Below, one piece after another: positions 20,317-32,065 of a stretch of DNA of 64,000 nt. The notes under the pieces were generated by a model that was not told the DNA's origin, searched no databases, and worked only from the letters and a program-made list of their open reading frames with translations. Source of the stretch: Ustilago trichophora (taxonomy: Eukaryota > Basidiomycota > Ustilaginomycetes > Ustilaginales > Ustilaginaceae); the NCBI GenBank assembly GCA_900323505.1, contig OOIN01000002.1, forward strand, positions 2,621,376 to 2,685,375, written 5' to 3'. The stretch's first letter is position 1. Each line of letters opens with the position of its first letter. Both the position numbers and the translations under genes were made by a program.

Positions 20317-22137
20317 CTAAGCGGTCCTTGCAGCCACCTCGGTGCTGCTGTTGTCGCCAGAGAACGAGTTGCCTCGCGACACGTTCCTCGATGGATTTCT
20401 CGAAGCGTTCCTCGAGGCATTGCGCGAAGCCGCGTTCTGCGACGTGTAGTACGAGTTCTGACGCGAGCCAAGGCCCGACACTGGTCGCTTGTGTGTCGTG
20501 CCAGGCAGTCGCTCCTTGTGACCGTTGCGTTCCGGAGCACCTTTGCGCTCGGCGTCGAGCTGCTGTGCGAAAGGCGATCGCTTTCGCAGCTCAGGTCCCT
20601 TCCAATAGATCACGTACACCGCAATCACCAGCACCGATGCGATGCAGAACAGGATCGTCGATGCGTACTCGAGATTACGCCCCTTGGATCGTCCAATGTT
20701 GGTGTAGAACGGCGTCGCTGGTACTGTCAAGACACCAGCCAGAAAGTCTCGCGCCCAGCCATTACCTCCCGTAGCCGAAGCCGAGTATGGGCCATACGCC
20801 GCAATCATATAATCAATTGTGCTTGCGTATATCGCGTAATTGGCTATGCCGATACAAGCGGCAAAGACCATGGTACCGATCCAGTGAACAGGCGGTCCAA
20901 CCGAGGTCCACGCGAATCCAATCAGGCCGATGGGGAGGAAAGGTGCCGTGAAGAGAAGCCACCAGAGACGCACTTCAAATTGTGCATGCTCACTGTCCGG
21001 TTTGGCAGCTTTGACCTTTTTCTGCTGCCCAATCGCATAGACAAAGATGGCATAGCCGATAAAGTAGCCTACCAGAAGTGGCAAGAAAGCAAGACCGATA
21101 GCGACGGTGCTAAACTCCCACTGAGCATAGACGAGCGAATACGACTGCAGGAAGATGAAGATAAGCGCATCACTGAAACCGGAGAGTAGCGAAAGCACCA
21201 ACACGATCGGTTCGGTCAAGAACATATGGAACGGTCGGATCCAGGTGATCAGCACCTCCTTGGCAGAGAAGCGTTCTTTGAAAGGTCGAAGCTCGTTGGG
21301 GCCGTAGATGTTGGCATTCTTGCCCGATTTGCGCCATTTCTTTGCGATGCGGTCCATCATGATGGTCGATCGAGTCTCGGGCACAAACAACAGGTGTGCC
21401 AGCTGGACAGCACCTCCAAAGATGAGCTGGATCCAGATAGTCCATCGCCAGTTCAGGTTGGCTTCGACGAAGCCTCCGATGACAGGACCCAGCACCGATC
21501 CACCGACCGAAGAGAAGACGACATACGCTACAGCATACTGTTGACTGTCGGCATCCCACATATCTGCGATCATTCCCAGGGTGACGGAGCCACCAGCTGA
21601 CGAAAGACCACCGAGGAATCGTCCAACCATAACCGAGGCAAAGTTGGGAGCGAGAGCGACGGGTAGCTGCCAGATATTGACCAGGAAAAGACTGGCCTGT
21701 AGAATAGGCTTCCTTCCGAGCTCCTCAGACCACGGTGCCCACAGCTCACACCCGAAAGCGTAGGCTACTAAAAAAATCATGGCACCACAGCGAGCTGCTT
21801 GCAGACTGACGCCGAATTCTTCCGAAATGCCACCCAGACCGTTCGAGTAAAGCGAAGTATTGAAGTTCATCGAGACTTGGATCCAGAAGATCACGGTGAG
21901 AATCGTCCACTTTTTCCACGCAGGAAAGCTGTAGCCGAGCTCGTCGTAGCATTCATCTTCGGTGATCTCGATCTTTCCATCGGAGCGCATACGAATCAGC
22001 GTCTTGTCGAGTTTTTCAGCGTTAAAGTGCGCATGAGGATGACCGGCCTCGGATGGCTGGGTATGCGTGTTGGCCTGCGTTCCTCCTGGTGTGGATGAGG
22101 TAGGCGGAGAGCCGCTGGGGGCTCGTTTTTCTTCCAT
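20317..22137 (-). CDS. MFS transporter, DHA1 drug/H+ antiporter-like
   Basis: A 606-residue integral membrane protein of the major facilitator superfamily. After a ~95-residue cytosolic N-terminus, 12 hydrophobic segments are visible. The loop 2-3 signature reads WAPWSEELGRKP, and the TM5 antiporter-type motif GSVLGPVIGG fits the 12-span DHA1 group (polyamine, azole and other drug exporters such as yeast Tpo1/Flr1). A long charged central loop (TMMDRIAKKWRKSG) separates the halves. The C-terminal tail (~75 residues) has an imperfect Asn/Ser/Arg repeat (ASRNASRNASRNPSRNVSR), probably disordered and phosphorylated. The gene starts at the ATG at 22137 and has no introns. The substrate cannot be read from sequence. 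The location is expected to be the plasma membrane, as for the family. Confidence 0.85.
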   Translation of the reverse strand: MEEKRAPSGSPPTSSTPGGTQANTHTQPSEAGHPHAHFNAEKLDKTLIRMRSDGKIEITEDECYDELGYSFPAWKKWTILTVIFWIQVSMNFNTSLYSNGLGGISEEFGVSLQAARCGAMIFLVAYAFGCELWAPWSEELGRKPILQASLFLVNIWQLPVALAPNFASVMVGRFLGGLSSAGGSVTLGMIADMWDADSQQYAVAYVVFSSVGGSVLGPVIGGFVEANLNWRWTIWIQLIFGGAVQLAHLLFVPETRSTIMMDRIAKKWRKSGKNANIYGPNELRPFKERFSAKEVLITWIRPFHMFLTEPIVLVLSLLSGFSDALIFIFLQSYSLVYAQWEFSTVAIGLAFLPLLVGYFIGYAIFVYAIGQQKKVKAAKPDSEHAQFEVRLWWLLFTAPFLPIGLIGFAWTSVGPPVHWIGTMVFAACIGIANYAIYASTIDYMIAAYGPYSASATGGNGWARDFLAGVLTVPATPFYTNIGRSKGRNLEYASTILFCIASVLVIAVYVIYWKGPELRKRSPFAQQLDAERKGAPERNGHKERLPGTTHKRPVSGLGSRQNSYYTSQNAASRNASRNASRNPSRNVSRGNSFSGDNSSTEVAARTA

Positions 22138-25100
22138 TCTTTTTTTCTCTAGAGGGCAGCCGAAGGAGGGTAATGTATGGAAACAGGGGGTCGAAGAGGG
22201 GAGCTATTCCTAGTCAACCTTTTGAGTTGGCCAAAGATTTGCTTCTTATACAAACGGCCTCGCACAGCATCTGCCGACTCGAACAGGGCTGGGGTTTCCC
22301 CAGATCGACCTTTAGTGCGCTTTCGAGCTTCAATCGTGGAGGTCTGACCAGACACAAGGTCAAGCTCGCGCATCGGAAATGCACCTCGACTCATTCGGTC
22401 ATTAGGCTTTTTTGAAAGAAAAAAATCCAAGCCGCGCCGACCGCCGCTGTTTGCTTCCAACGGGATGTATGTATGACCTCCGATAATCGCCCAAATCGCC
22501 GTTCGAATGTTCTCTGTCCTGGCCCGCCTTTCCGATGTGCAAGCCGAGTTCGCCTTTTGCACATTCTCATGCTCATCCTGTACTTTACTCGGAAAGTGAC
22601 CCGAACAACCTCTTCTGTAATCATGTCCCTCCTCGAAGTCAATGTCGAGCTAAAGTCTTCTTCCCGTATCATACAAGTTTGCATCGCTTGGTCTGTGTTG
22701 CTCTCCATCACTTGGGGCTCCAGGTCGCACAAAGAGCAGCGTGACCATTGGCGGCGGCCAATCAAGCTTCAGAAAATAGAAACAGGACGAGGGCGGGTTT
22801 TTATTTATTTATTTATTTTTTTTTGGGGGGAGTTCTCGGAGAATTTCAACGCCGTGGTTTGCACATTTTAGAGCACTCGCCCATGATGATCGATGACGTC
22901 AAACAGCGTGCAGCCAGTGATTGGCTGCGTTTTGAATAAAGTTGCATTAGCCCAGGTTACAGACCACACAAGAAGGGTATTTGCCGGCGGGGCTCCGTCA
23001 AAGGACTCTGCTCATTCTGCGCCACGCTTTGTAGGCTGTCTGTTAAGCGAGGCACCTGTTCGAACATTTTGGTACAAGTCTGTCTTACGACGTAGCGGCC
23101 GACTGAGGATACTGCATGCAGATGGCAGCTCAATTGCGAGGCTCTTTTGACCAGGTCTGCTCGACCCTTTATCAGGTGTTGCACAATCAGGAACGCTGCT
23201 TCCATTGCCAAAGTAAGCAGTTGAGCTTTCAATCGACGCCCCTTTGCGCAGACCTTATCTCAAATGCTGTGTTATTTTGTCAAGGACACTCACATTCGTA
23301 GTACTTTTTTTTTAATGTTAGTCGGATGTTGACGCAGAGCTTTCAGACTTTGAGAATGGGCCCGAGTGAAGCGAGAGGGGAAATAAAAGAGATGCAGTCT
23401 GACTTGCTCGCTCAGCGTGACATGCGTCATATCGAGGATGACGATGAAGCATGAATCTACCCCGCAAGCTACACACGCGCCCTCACCGGTCAGCCTTCCG
23501 TCCCCAGACTTCGTGGCTTGATTTCGAGACAGCTTCACCGATCTTTACTTCCAGCAGTATCGCCGACTTGCTGTACTCTTGCAATACGCTCTGACTCGCG
23601 GAGCTTGCTCAGACTAGGATTCAATCAGTCTCCTGTGAGCGTAGAGTTGAGCCAGCCTACGTCACCTGGCGAGAATTGAGTCCCTCGATAAAACTCAATA
23701 CTCATGTGTGTGCTGCTTTGTTGCTTGCGAACGTTCGTCAAGCCTACCACGCCATCCTGTCCTGCAAGGCCAATCTTGTAAGCCTTTTGACTGTCGAATA
23801 GACTACATTCACATACGGTATGAGCTTTTTTTCGGATCATTTTCCTGTATAGCCATACGTCCTCAGTACTTTGATAAATTGCTCTACCGTTTGTTTCGAG
23901 CCTGAACATCGGTTACTATATGAAGCAAGTTTTGGCCAGTGATGCTTCTGTGAAGACTCAGTTGCCATCCAGGTTGGACTTGAGGAGCTTCCAAGGTGTC
24001 ATGAGCTACAGGAGCCGGCGACAGCTTTTGTTCGAAGCGCACTCCGGAAACACTCAGCAATTATAACAAGACCGAAATCCGGAGTGAGACAGGTCAAGGG
24101 CTCATTCGCACCTTTGAGCATCACGAGAAGATTTTTGGTTGAGCTCGGGATCTATTTCGTGACGCTGCACCAAGTATGAACCCCACGACCAGTCGATCGA
24201 GAGGCCCGTGAATAGCCGGTGTCGAGGTTGGCAAATTTCGTGCGTTATCTTCAGGCTCCCATGTTACACGGACTTGCCCGAGGATACATTTATGATGTCG
24301 CAATGCTCTCGATCGCAGCAACTTTCTTTCCAACGTGGAAGCGAAAGAAAGAGGCGTTCTCGAAGCAGTATAGAACTCTCTCTTTCCATGTTCAGGTGTA
24401 TATTCGATGAAGACTCTCAGCTGAGACCAGGTTGCACAGAGTGAATAGGCGCACGTGGACACAAGCGTGAAAATAGACGTGGGCGTCGATTGCGCGTGGG
24501 CAAGCGAAAAAGGAGGCACACGAGCACTCAAATAGCGCGGCCAGCTTCTATCACTCTGAGCCACTCACTGCGCCGAGCTTTTCGTGTATCTATCAGTGCC
24601 ACCTATTGCTCAGATCTTTTGCAGCAAGCTTTTGTACTGTAGCAAGGCAGAAGAGGCGAAGCACCACTTGATGCGCAAAAGCTTTACGCGACCTGTGCGA
24701 TGGTGTCGATGGCGGTTGTAACTTTACTTGTAAGGTGGTTGGCCCGCCGATTCATGCGACCTGCCCTTTTTTCACACACCCCTCTCTTACCGTTGCCTGC
24801 TACTCAATCAGCAGCACAAACAGCACAGCACGGAACAAGTATAAGGAGGACAATCCTGTATCAGTGTGTCGATCCGATCCAACGCGGCGTAAGTGTTCTC
24901 GTCCAACCGCGGCGGCTCCTATGCCTATTCCGCGGCATTGCTCTCTCTCGACCCGTGCCTTATGATCTGGATCAGGACCCTTGTTTTGCTTCTGCGTTAA
25001 AGCTTGGCAGTCCTGTCACTGTATTCAAGAGGCACTTGCTCGCTAGTTAACAGTGCCTCCGTATTGACGCCACATAATGCTTCGGTTGTCTATCGAGAGC

Positions 25101-25481
25101 ACCATTTCGGTCAACCAAGGGTTCTTGATCTCTAGCGAATCGGTCAGTCTGAACAGGCCCTGTGCCTGCATCTCAACTCGTTCGGGAGAATCAGGGACAC
25201 CGGCACGATAACTGATCGCAACTCTGAAGGGACCTGGCATGCTGATGCACCATTCGACTTGGAATGGGTCCAGTCTCGTCAGACGTATAAATCGCGTCTC
25301 ATAAGCGCATGCACCGTCTATCGAGCGACACTTTGGACCAACGCCATCCGATCCCCGCCTTCTCTACACACATTCCTCCTTCTACAAAGCCACAGTCTCG
25401 ACACTCTGCCTCGCTATATTCAGCCCAACCTCGGCTCAGAACACCGAATCCTCGACTCTGAAGGACATATCATCAGCCATC
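22138..25481. other. Long intergenic region, no supported gene
   Basis: This stretch of 3.3 kb lies between two divergent genes. It has a (TTTA)n/T-run/G-run tract at ~22799-22830 and otherwise mixed sequence. Short frames on both strands lack domains and codon bias. A pyrimidine-rich leader precedes the ATG at 25482. It may hold a non-coding RNA or a decayed gene, but I see no specific evidence. Confidence 0.35.
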
Positions 25482-27695
25482 ATGAAGCTTTTTCGACGTG
25501 GCCGTGGCAGTCCAACTGATCTCGAGGTGGTCACTGAATGCAGTCCAGTCATCGAAAGCTCAAATGCCCACTACCCCGAAAATCTCGTCAATCTGATCTC
25601 GTTTTACGTATGCTACTTGGTGGTGCTTGCGTCTGCAGTGTTGATCTTTTTCTTTGGCTGGCGAGAGCGGGCCGTGACAGTTCAAACCTTTGACGTTCAA
25701 GCGTATCCCGCAGTAGTCTATGGTTGGAATGCTGATGCGGCCGCCACCACCTCCCCTTCAATCTCTCCGACAGCTGCAGGTGCTGGCGGAGTGGCAACCT
25801 GTACGCCAGACTTCTACGAAAAGGGGTCGTATCTGCAGTATGCCTGCACTTCGATCGCTGCTGAGGGAACGGAAAAGTTGCGTTTCTATCTCACTACTTT
25901 GATACCGTTCCCTCCAACGTCCTCCTTTTACATACCACGAACACAACGATACAAGGACATCGCGGTGAGCAGCTACTACGTACACTACTCGACGTACTTG
26001 CCATCTAAAAGCACCTCAACTGGGGCCTCGAGCAGCACTCCAAGTGCTGCCGGATCGGCTCAAAGTTCCACTTCATCCGCTGGTCTGCTCAGCCCAACTC
26101 CGGCTCAAGCAGCCTCGTCAACGAGTGCGACTTCCACCTCGGCAGCGGCCGTTCTACAGCCGCGTCAGGCTAGCGCCACTTCAGCCCCTTTTGCATCCGC
26201 CATCCCTACCTCTTCGCTCTCGCTGGTCAGCATTCAGTATCCTACATCCTCTCTCTCCGCGCTGATGGCTGGGACCATCGTTTCGAGGTTTCCCACTCCC
26301 TCGGCTACAACCACCTCGATTCCTGTGGAGTCGGCAGCATTCAGTGAAGGCTATACGATTTTCTTCACCGTCATCGCTGCGCTGCCTCTCTTTTCCATGA
26401 CCATGACGTTGATATTGGCCACTTACAATCTAAATGTCGCCAGGAAAAAAGATTGGCCTCCGGAACCGGGTCATGGACAGGGCGAGGGCGAAAATAAGCT
26501 GCGCGAAAGACTCATTCGCCTGGAGCAATTGGCCACAAGTCCCGCAGCACCATCTCCCGCGACGGTACCGCTCAGCATTTACAACGATCACATGAACCTC
26601 GCAAAACTGTGGGCAGATAAGGGGCCGCTCTCACCCTGGACAGGAAGAGGAGGATCAGAGGTCAGATCGCCGCCGACGAGGAGGCCAAGAGCAGAGACAC
26701 AGGCCAGCCCAAATGTTGACCAGTCCGTCTTCCTTCCACCTGCTTACGAGCAAGCGCGGGAACATTCCTCATCTAGCGCTACAGGTCCTGTTGTGGCGAG
26801 CTCCACTGCTGAACCCATCGAGTCACATCCACCTGCATATCAGGAAGAGCCGACTACAGGTGCCTCCGTCACCATGCCGCCGAACGACCTTGCCAACGAA
26901 GGTGACGACGACGCTATCGAAGTAGCATCATCGGTCTCGACTGACTCTGAAGATGGCAGCGACTCGCATCGAGCTGCACCGCGTATTGTTCCCATCCGTT
27001 CCGGCTTCGGTATCAGCTGTTCAATTCCTGCAGACAAGATGGTTCCTCCTAAGACGCGAACGGATGGGACTCGTCTGCCTGTACGTCTTGCGTGGATGAT
27101 TCTGCCCACGTACGCATTTGTCTTCCACTTGGATCTGGTGATCTTTGTCTTGGTGGTGATACCCGAGCTCGTTGCGTTAGCAATGGCAGCGGATGCGTTC
27201 AAGGACGTCACCGCATTTTTGCGGACGGGTGGATGTATCGGGGCGTCATCTGCCAAGGGTTCGGTGTACGATCTGCAGCGATCCCTCTGCGGACCGCAAC
27301 GGTTTCTCGCCTCGTATCCTCAAGAATACTCGAATGCGAGGCCTGCGACGACAATGTCGCTATTCGCCCGCGATCCCGCGATTGTCTTGAGCGGCCTTGT
27401 GATCCTCTTTGTTGCTCACGTTGCGTGGATTGCCACCCTGATTAGAAAGTCACACTTGGCCGAGAAGAAAGGAATGGAGCCGTATGACAGCGACAGTGGC
27501 CGCATGACCACGGGCACAACAAGATGGGGCTATGTGACTGTATGGAATAAAGTGGGTGTCCACGGATGGTTTTATCACGATGCTGCAGAGATTCGAGCCA
27601 ATCAAAGACCGGGGGCAGGAGACGAGCATCGGCTCGAAGATTTTACCACGAGCTCTAGGCCGACTGCGGCTTCCGGCAGAAGACGAAATCATTAA
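25482..27695 (+). CDS. Four-span membrane protein of unknown function
   Basis: A 737-residue single-exon protein. Hydrophobic segments lie at about residues 36-60, 290-316, 534-562 and 630-652. The first loop (~61-288) is Ser/Thr/Ala-rich with a few Cys and looks extracellular and O-glycosylated. The middle region (~320-530) is charged and Pro/Ser/Glu-rich, with PPAY motifs (LPPAYEQA, HPPAYQEE) that could bind WW domains of Rsp5-type ubiquitin ligases. The topology loosely recalls SUR7/PalI-type tetraspan proteins (pH sensing or cortical patches), but the extra length and the position of the spans do not match well, so no family is assigned. A TGTACTGTAC motif lies just after the stop (27731-27745). 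Confidence 0.7.
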   Translation: MKLFRRGRGSPTDLEVVTECSPVIESSNAHYPENLVNLISFYVCYLVVLASAVLIFFFGWRERAVTVQTFDVQAYPAVVYGWNADAAATTSPSISPTAAGAGGVATCTPDFYEKGSYLQYACTSIAAEGTEKLRFYLTTLIPFPPTSSFYIPRTQRYKDIAVSSYYVHYSTYLPSKSTSTGASSSTPSAAGSAQSSTSSAGLLSPTPAQAASSTSATSTSAAAVLQPRQASATSAPFASAIPTSSLSLVSIQYPTSSLSALMAGTIVSRFPTPSATTTSIPVESAAFSEGYTIFFTVIAALPLFSMTMTLILATYNLNVARKKDWPPEPGHGQGEGENKLRERLIRLEQLATSPAAPSPATVPLSIYNDHMNLAKLWADKGPLSPWTGRGGSEVRSPPTRRPRAETQASPNVDQSVFLPPAYEQAREHSSSSATGPVVASSTAEPIESHPPAYQEEPTTGASVTMPPNDLANEGDDDAIEVASSVSTDSEDGSDSHRAAPRIVPIRSGFGISCSIPADKMVPPKTRTDGTRLPVRLAWMILPTYAFVFHLDLVIFVLVVIPELVALAMAADAFKDVTAFLRTGGCIGASSAKGSVYDLQRSLCGPQRFLASYPQEYSNARPATTMSLFARDPAIVLSGLVILFVAHVAWIATLIRKSHLAEKKGMEPYDSDSGRMTTGTTRWGYVTVWNKVGVHGWFYHDAAEIRANQRPGAGDEHRLEDFTTSSRPTAASGRRRNH

Positions 27696-28885
27696 TGGTC
27701 ATACGTTCTCGTCCTGTCTCTTCTACGAGCTGTACTGTACTGTACCTCTGCACCGGCAGCGACGTCTCTGAAAACAAGTAGTCCTCATATATGATGATGA
27801 CCCCAATTCGGCTCAATGACAGAATGCTGTTTTCCAGAGAAGAGTGGGGACAATGCAAATCTTCGGTCTCGAGACCTGCTAGAAGATACACGGCGTGTCC
27901 TCATTTCAGACCTTGAAACAGGCCTGCGAAAGAAGACGATGTGAATCTGATGCCACCACTCAATTCGCCGAGAAAGTCTCCGGATAACGTTCATGTCTCA
28001 ACGCCTAGATTGCATGATGAGCTCAAAAAGATCTCTCCGAACTCTGAACCCTGACAAGTGGTAGGAGCTTGCCCGTCAAGCCCGTGACCCCTTAAACCCT
28101 GAATTCTCTCTCGATTACACGCGAGCGGATCTTTCCCTTTTTTCCCCCTCATTTTTTTTTTTTTTTTTTTTTTGAAAGCTGCCTACAGGACAATTTAATT
28201 CGGCACGCTTCTCTTCTTCTTGGCTCGTGCATCCCGTCCAGGCTTCGCACACGGCGTCTTGTTGTCTGTCAGTCCAGAGCCTAACTACTTTGTCCGAACA
28301 TCACCGTACAGAATCACACAAGCTTGAGACTAGATGGAACGAGGCTTGAGCCAAAAGGGCCAAAGTGTGACTCGTTGCTCAAGCCAAGTCTTGGTTACCG
28401 TGCAATTGTGCGTTTCCTCAGTCATAGCTGATCTGACTTGACCTGACACTTTGGCTTGACCTCAGCGGTCCTCGCACGGAGCAAGCTCACTCACATCACC
28501 TGAGGATCGGCCCGAACGTGCCATAAGATGTGGGTTTCACAGCCGAGCTTCGAGACAACTTTGCATCAACTTGGTCTCTCCCACCGCTACGGCTTGAGGT
28601 TCACCTCACCGCAGGTTCAGCCAAATGTCGTTTCAGGTGATGAGCTTTTCGGTGAGAATCTCGGCCAGATGTGCGGACCACAGTGCGGATGACACAATGG
28701 TCAGGCATGGCTTGGACCGGACCAGACGAACGTGGCCTCTGAGCGGCATGCCCGAGGAAATGCAACTGAAATGTGCTGCGAGCGCACCCTTGAAATGATA
28801 TATAAGACGATTGCACCTTTTGTTGTCGCCAGTGCTCTCTGTATCAATCGAGCAACAGACCTACCATAATCTACCTCTTCCAACA
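27696..28885. promoter_or_regulatory. Upstream region of THI5
   Basis: About 1.2 kb with a 22-nt T run (28152-28173), AT/GC-mixed sequence and a TATA box close to the gene. I searched by eye for the CUGAGA and GCGAAGGGA cores of a TPP riboswitch, which controls thiamine genes in several filamentous fungi, and found none. Control by a thiamine-responsive promoter is therefore more likely (inference). Confidence 0.4.
28799..28806 (+). promoter_or_regulatory. TATA box of THI5
   Basis: TATATAAG lies 80 bp before the THI5 start codon, in the position expected for a strong regulated promoter. Confidence 0.6.
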
Positions 28886-30407
28886 ATGTTGAGCGACAAA
28901 ATCACCTTCTTGACCAACTGGCAGGCAGTGCCTTACCACTTGCCCGTCTACCGCGCCCAATCTCAGGTAAGGACATCAGCTCAAAACAGCATTTCCAGCG
29001 TGGACGCGTGACGACTTCGGAGTTCTAATACTGAGTACCTCTCTTGTTCCACGCGGCCATCAGGGTTACTTTGCAGACGAAGGCATCAAGGTTGCCATCC
29101 TTGAGCCCAACGATCCTAGCGATGTAGTAAGTCGACGCGGATCCGCATACATGGAGCGTTCACCTTGCTCATTGTAGATAGCATGCTCACACCCCATCAA
29201 ACCTACATGTCAGACCGAGATCATCGGCACTGGTAAGGCCGACATGGGACTCAAGGCCATGATCCATACCCTTGCTGCCAAAGGTATGCGAGGCTACCCC
29301 GTCACCTCTATCGGTACCCTCATGGACGAGCCCGCCACTGGCATCATTTATCTCGAGGGCAGCGGTATCACTTCTGACTTTCAGAGTCTGCGTGGCAAGC
29401 GCATCGGCTATGTTGGCGAGTTTGGCAAGATCCAGATCGACGAGTGAGTGTCATTGACTCGGCGCACTAGCCAACCTCTTGGCGGCGCAACGACCCATTC
29501 TGACCTTTTCATTGTCTTTTGTCCTTATAGACTCACGAGCCACTTTGGTATGAAGCCTGAGGACTACACTGCGATCCGTGTAGGCATGAATGCAACCGAG
29601 GCCATCATCGACGGTCGCGTCGACGCTGCCATTGGTCTGGAGAACGTTCAGACGGTATGTTTTATTTCTGGCGGCAATAGTTTCTAAACTCTGCAGCACT
29701 TTGCTGACAGAGACAACTCTCTTACCCACGCACTCTCGATAGGTCGAGCTCGAAGCTTGGTGCGAACAGCAAGGCCGATCCAAGACCGAGGTCAAGATGC
29801 TCAGGATCGATGAGCTGGCCGAGTTGGGCTGTTGCTGCTTCTGCTCGATCCTCTACATCGCTAATGATGACTTTGTCCGCCAGTGTCCAGACAAGGTGCG
29901 CGCCTTTATGCGTGCAGTCAAGCGCGCCGCCGACGACCTTTTCAATCAGCCTCAGCAGGCTTGGGAAGACTTTAAGCACTTCAAGAAGAGCATGCAGGGC
30001 ACGATCAATGCTCGAATCTTTGAGCGATCCTTCGCCTACATGTCGCGAGACTGCGCGAATGGTAAGCAGATCCGGTACGCCGTCGATCGATGAGAAACAC
30101 TTCTAACATCCATGAAACTCGGCTTCTCTCCTTGCGTTTCGCAGTGCCTCGCGACTGGACCAAGGTGACCAACTACTGCAAGCGACTCGGCATCATCGAT
30201 GCTGATTTTGAACCCAACATGACTAACAGCTTCCTCAGCTGGGAGGCTGACGCTCAGGATGACGTAGACCCTGACGCCAAGCAGAAGGAGATTGCCCTCT
30301 ATCAGGCCAATGAGGCGCACAAGCTGCTTGCTTCGGCTACTCCGCTTGCGTTGCCCAGCTTTGGTTGCAAGTACGCCAAGCCCAGTGTCGTCCAAGCTTC
30401 TGCTTAG
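28886..30407 (+). CDS. THI5: HMP-phosphate synthase (thiamine pyrimidine synthesis), six exons
   Basis: Spliced exons 28886-28966, 29064-29126, 29214-29443, 29531-29654, 29743-30061 and 30145-30407 give 359 residues; every junction keeps frame and uses GT...AG. The product is Thi5/NMT1, a suicide enzyme that makes the thiamine pyrimidine HMP-P from its own active-site His and bound PLP with iron (family knowledge). Visible family features are the N-terminal [21 protein letters not shown], the FGM segment, EFGKIQID, and the diagnostic Cys motif CCCFC in [12 protein letters not shown]. The length matches the family (~340). With five introns it is the most intron-rich confidently modelled gene in the window. 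It is probably repressed by thiamine. Cytosolic. Confidence 0.93.
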
Positions 30408-30616
30408 GCTCGCACAGTCGCAGAAACACAGCGCTGTGCCGAATTTCACCGTCTCCTTCCCGGTCGTAATGTCGAATCGAGTTGCATCTCTGACCATACT
30501 CAAAGCGGGATGCCTCGCTTGCTGATAGAATGACTGAAATCCAAGATGAGAACAAGTGAAAGGGTAAAAATACCAGATTTCAATGCATAGACGACGCACT
30601 AAATGCTAATGCGGGT

Positions 30617-32065
30617 TCATCTGAGTGATGGCCCGATGCCCGCCGCCATGCCTCCCAGTCCCATACCCATTCGCAAGAAAGAGCCGCCTACATTAGCGCC
30701 ACTTCCGCTGGCTGCTCCGGATGCGTGCTTCGTGTGAACAGAATTTCCGATGTGATCCAACTCGGAGTTCCACTTGTTAAGTGCCTGGTAACGTGGCTTA
30801 CCCGAGCTGTTGGCACTACGATCGAGCTCGACGTATTGACCGACCTGATCGATGCGTGCCTTGATGCTTTTGTCCAGAATGAGCGACATGAGGAGATCCT
30901 CGACCTGGTCAATACCGATGTTGAGCTGTTGCGCCAGGTATCCGAGCTGTATTCGTGAGTAAGGCTTGATGGTGTCGATGAGATATTGGGTTCGCAATCC
31001 CCGCAGGACATCGTCAATGTAAGCCTTGATGAATGAGTCTTCGAGAATGGTGCGCTTGTTCTCCCGAAGGATCTTCTCAGCTTCGTGAACCTCTCTGCGT
31101 TGGTAAGCAGCGACGAGGTTGGTCATGGCGACGATCTCGGGGTCATTCTTGTACGGCTTGGTCTCTTGCGAGTCGAAAGGGTTGATGTCGCTTCCCATGA
31201 GCATATGCGCCAGGACGAGGTATTTCAGTACCTGGATACGTTGTGTGCTTCCGGCCTCGTCGTAGTTGAGGAAGGCTTGGAAAAAGTCGACTTGAGCCGC
31301 GGCCCAGTTTTTCTCTGACATGTGCATCTTGCCACCGCATTCGCGGATCACACCCATGATGCGTGGATGTGGAATGGCGCTTTTGACCTGCAATGTAGAG
31401 TTGTAGACTTCCTTGAGCTTCTTAAAGTTGCCGACCTCGCCGTACATCTGAATTTCGAGGGCAAAAATTTCAAGGAGGATGGTGCCTTTGGACTGGTCGT
31501 CCGTGCCATCTTGATTGGTGCAGTATGCGCGTAGTTGCTTCAATGACTTGGCAAGACGATTCCATTCCTTGCGAGCCAGCCAAATACGAGCTAGCTTGAG
31601 ATCGGTTTTTACGGAGAGTCGTTCATTTTTTGCATCTTCAAGGGCAGATTTGGTCACATCGTAGAAAGACTGCATGGTGGAGAGGCCAACATCGGTTGCA
31701 TTAGACACATAGTCGAGAATATTGTTGATCGACTTTTCCGAATAATTGCGCGTGACGGCACTCTTTGTATAGGAGAGAAGCTGCGTATATGTTTTGAGAG
31801 CTTCAGCATGTCGTCCGCGATGAAAGTTGATCTTGGTCTGTTGCTTGAGCGCTTTGAAGCCCCAGTCACCCTTGTCCTTTTCGGCATCGACTACAGCCTT
31901 GAGCTCCCTTATCGCGCCGTCAGGATCTGTATCTTTAATATTTTTTGCATTGTAGTAGCGATTTTCGATGTCTGCATCGGCATCATCGAGATCATCGTCC
32001 TCCTCGTATTCAAAGTCGTAGTCCTCGTCGGCGGCATCGTCCATGATAAATTCCTCGTCCGACAT
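30617..32065 (-). CDS. CSN2: COP9 signalosome subunit 2
   Basis: A 482-residue single-exon protein. It has an acidic N-terminus (EEDDDLDDADADIENRYYNAK) followed by GDWGFKALKQQTKINF, typical of CSN2 and separating it from the paralogous proteasome lid subunit Rpn6. The middle is helical TPR-like repeat, and the PCI winged-helix domain lies near the C-terminus (SRIQLGYLAQQLNIGIDQVEDLLMS, residues ~365-400). CSN2 is a scaffold subunit of the complex that removes NEDD8 from cullins (family knowledge), acting in nucleus and cytosol. The Gly/Met/Ala-rich tail is a local extension. It is convergent with THI5, with ~210 bp between stops. Confidence 0.92.
   Translation of the reverse strand: MSDEEFIMDDAADEDYDFEYEEDDDLDDADADIENRYYNAKNIKDTDPDGAIRELKAVVDAEKDKGDWGFKALKQQTKINFHRGRHAEALKTYTQLLSYTKSAVTRNYSEKSINNILDYVSNATDVGLSTMQSFYDVTKSALEDAKNERLSVKTDLKLARIWLARKEWNRLAKSLKQLRAYCTNQDGTDDQSKGTILLEIFALEIQMYGEVGNFKKLKEVYNSTLQVKSAIPHPRIMGVIRECGGKMHMSEKNWAAAQVDFFQAFLNYDEAGSTQRIQVLKYLVLAHMLMGSDINPFDSQETKPYKNDPEIVAMTNLVAAYQRREVHEAEKILRENKRTILEDSFIKAYIDDVLRGLRTQYLIDTIKPYSRIQLGYLAQQLNIGIDQVEDLLMSLILDKSIKARIDQVGQYVELDRSANSSGKPRYQALNKWNSELDHIGNSVHTKHASGAASGSGANVGGSFLRMGMGLGGMAAGIGPSLR

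Noticed and set aside
27696..28885. TPP riboswitch upstream of THI5
   Set aside because: Expected by analogy with other fungal thiamine genes, but the conserved CUGAGA and GCGAAGGGA cores were not seen in the leader.
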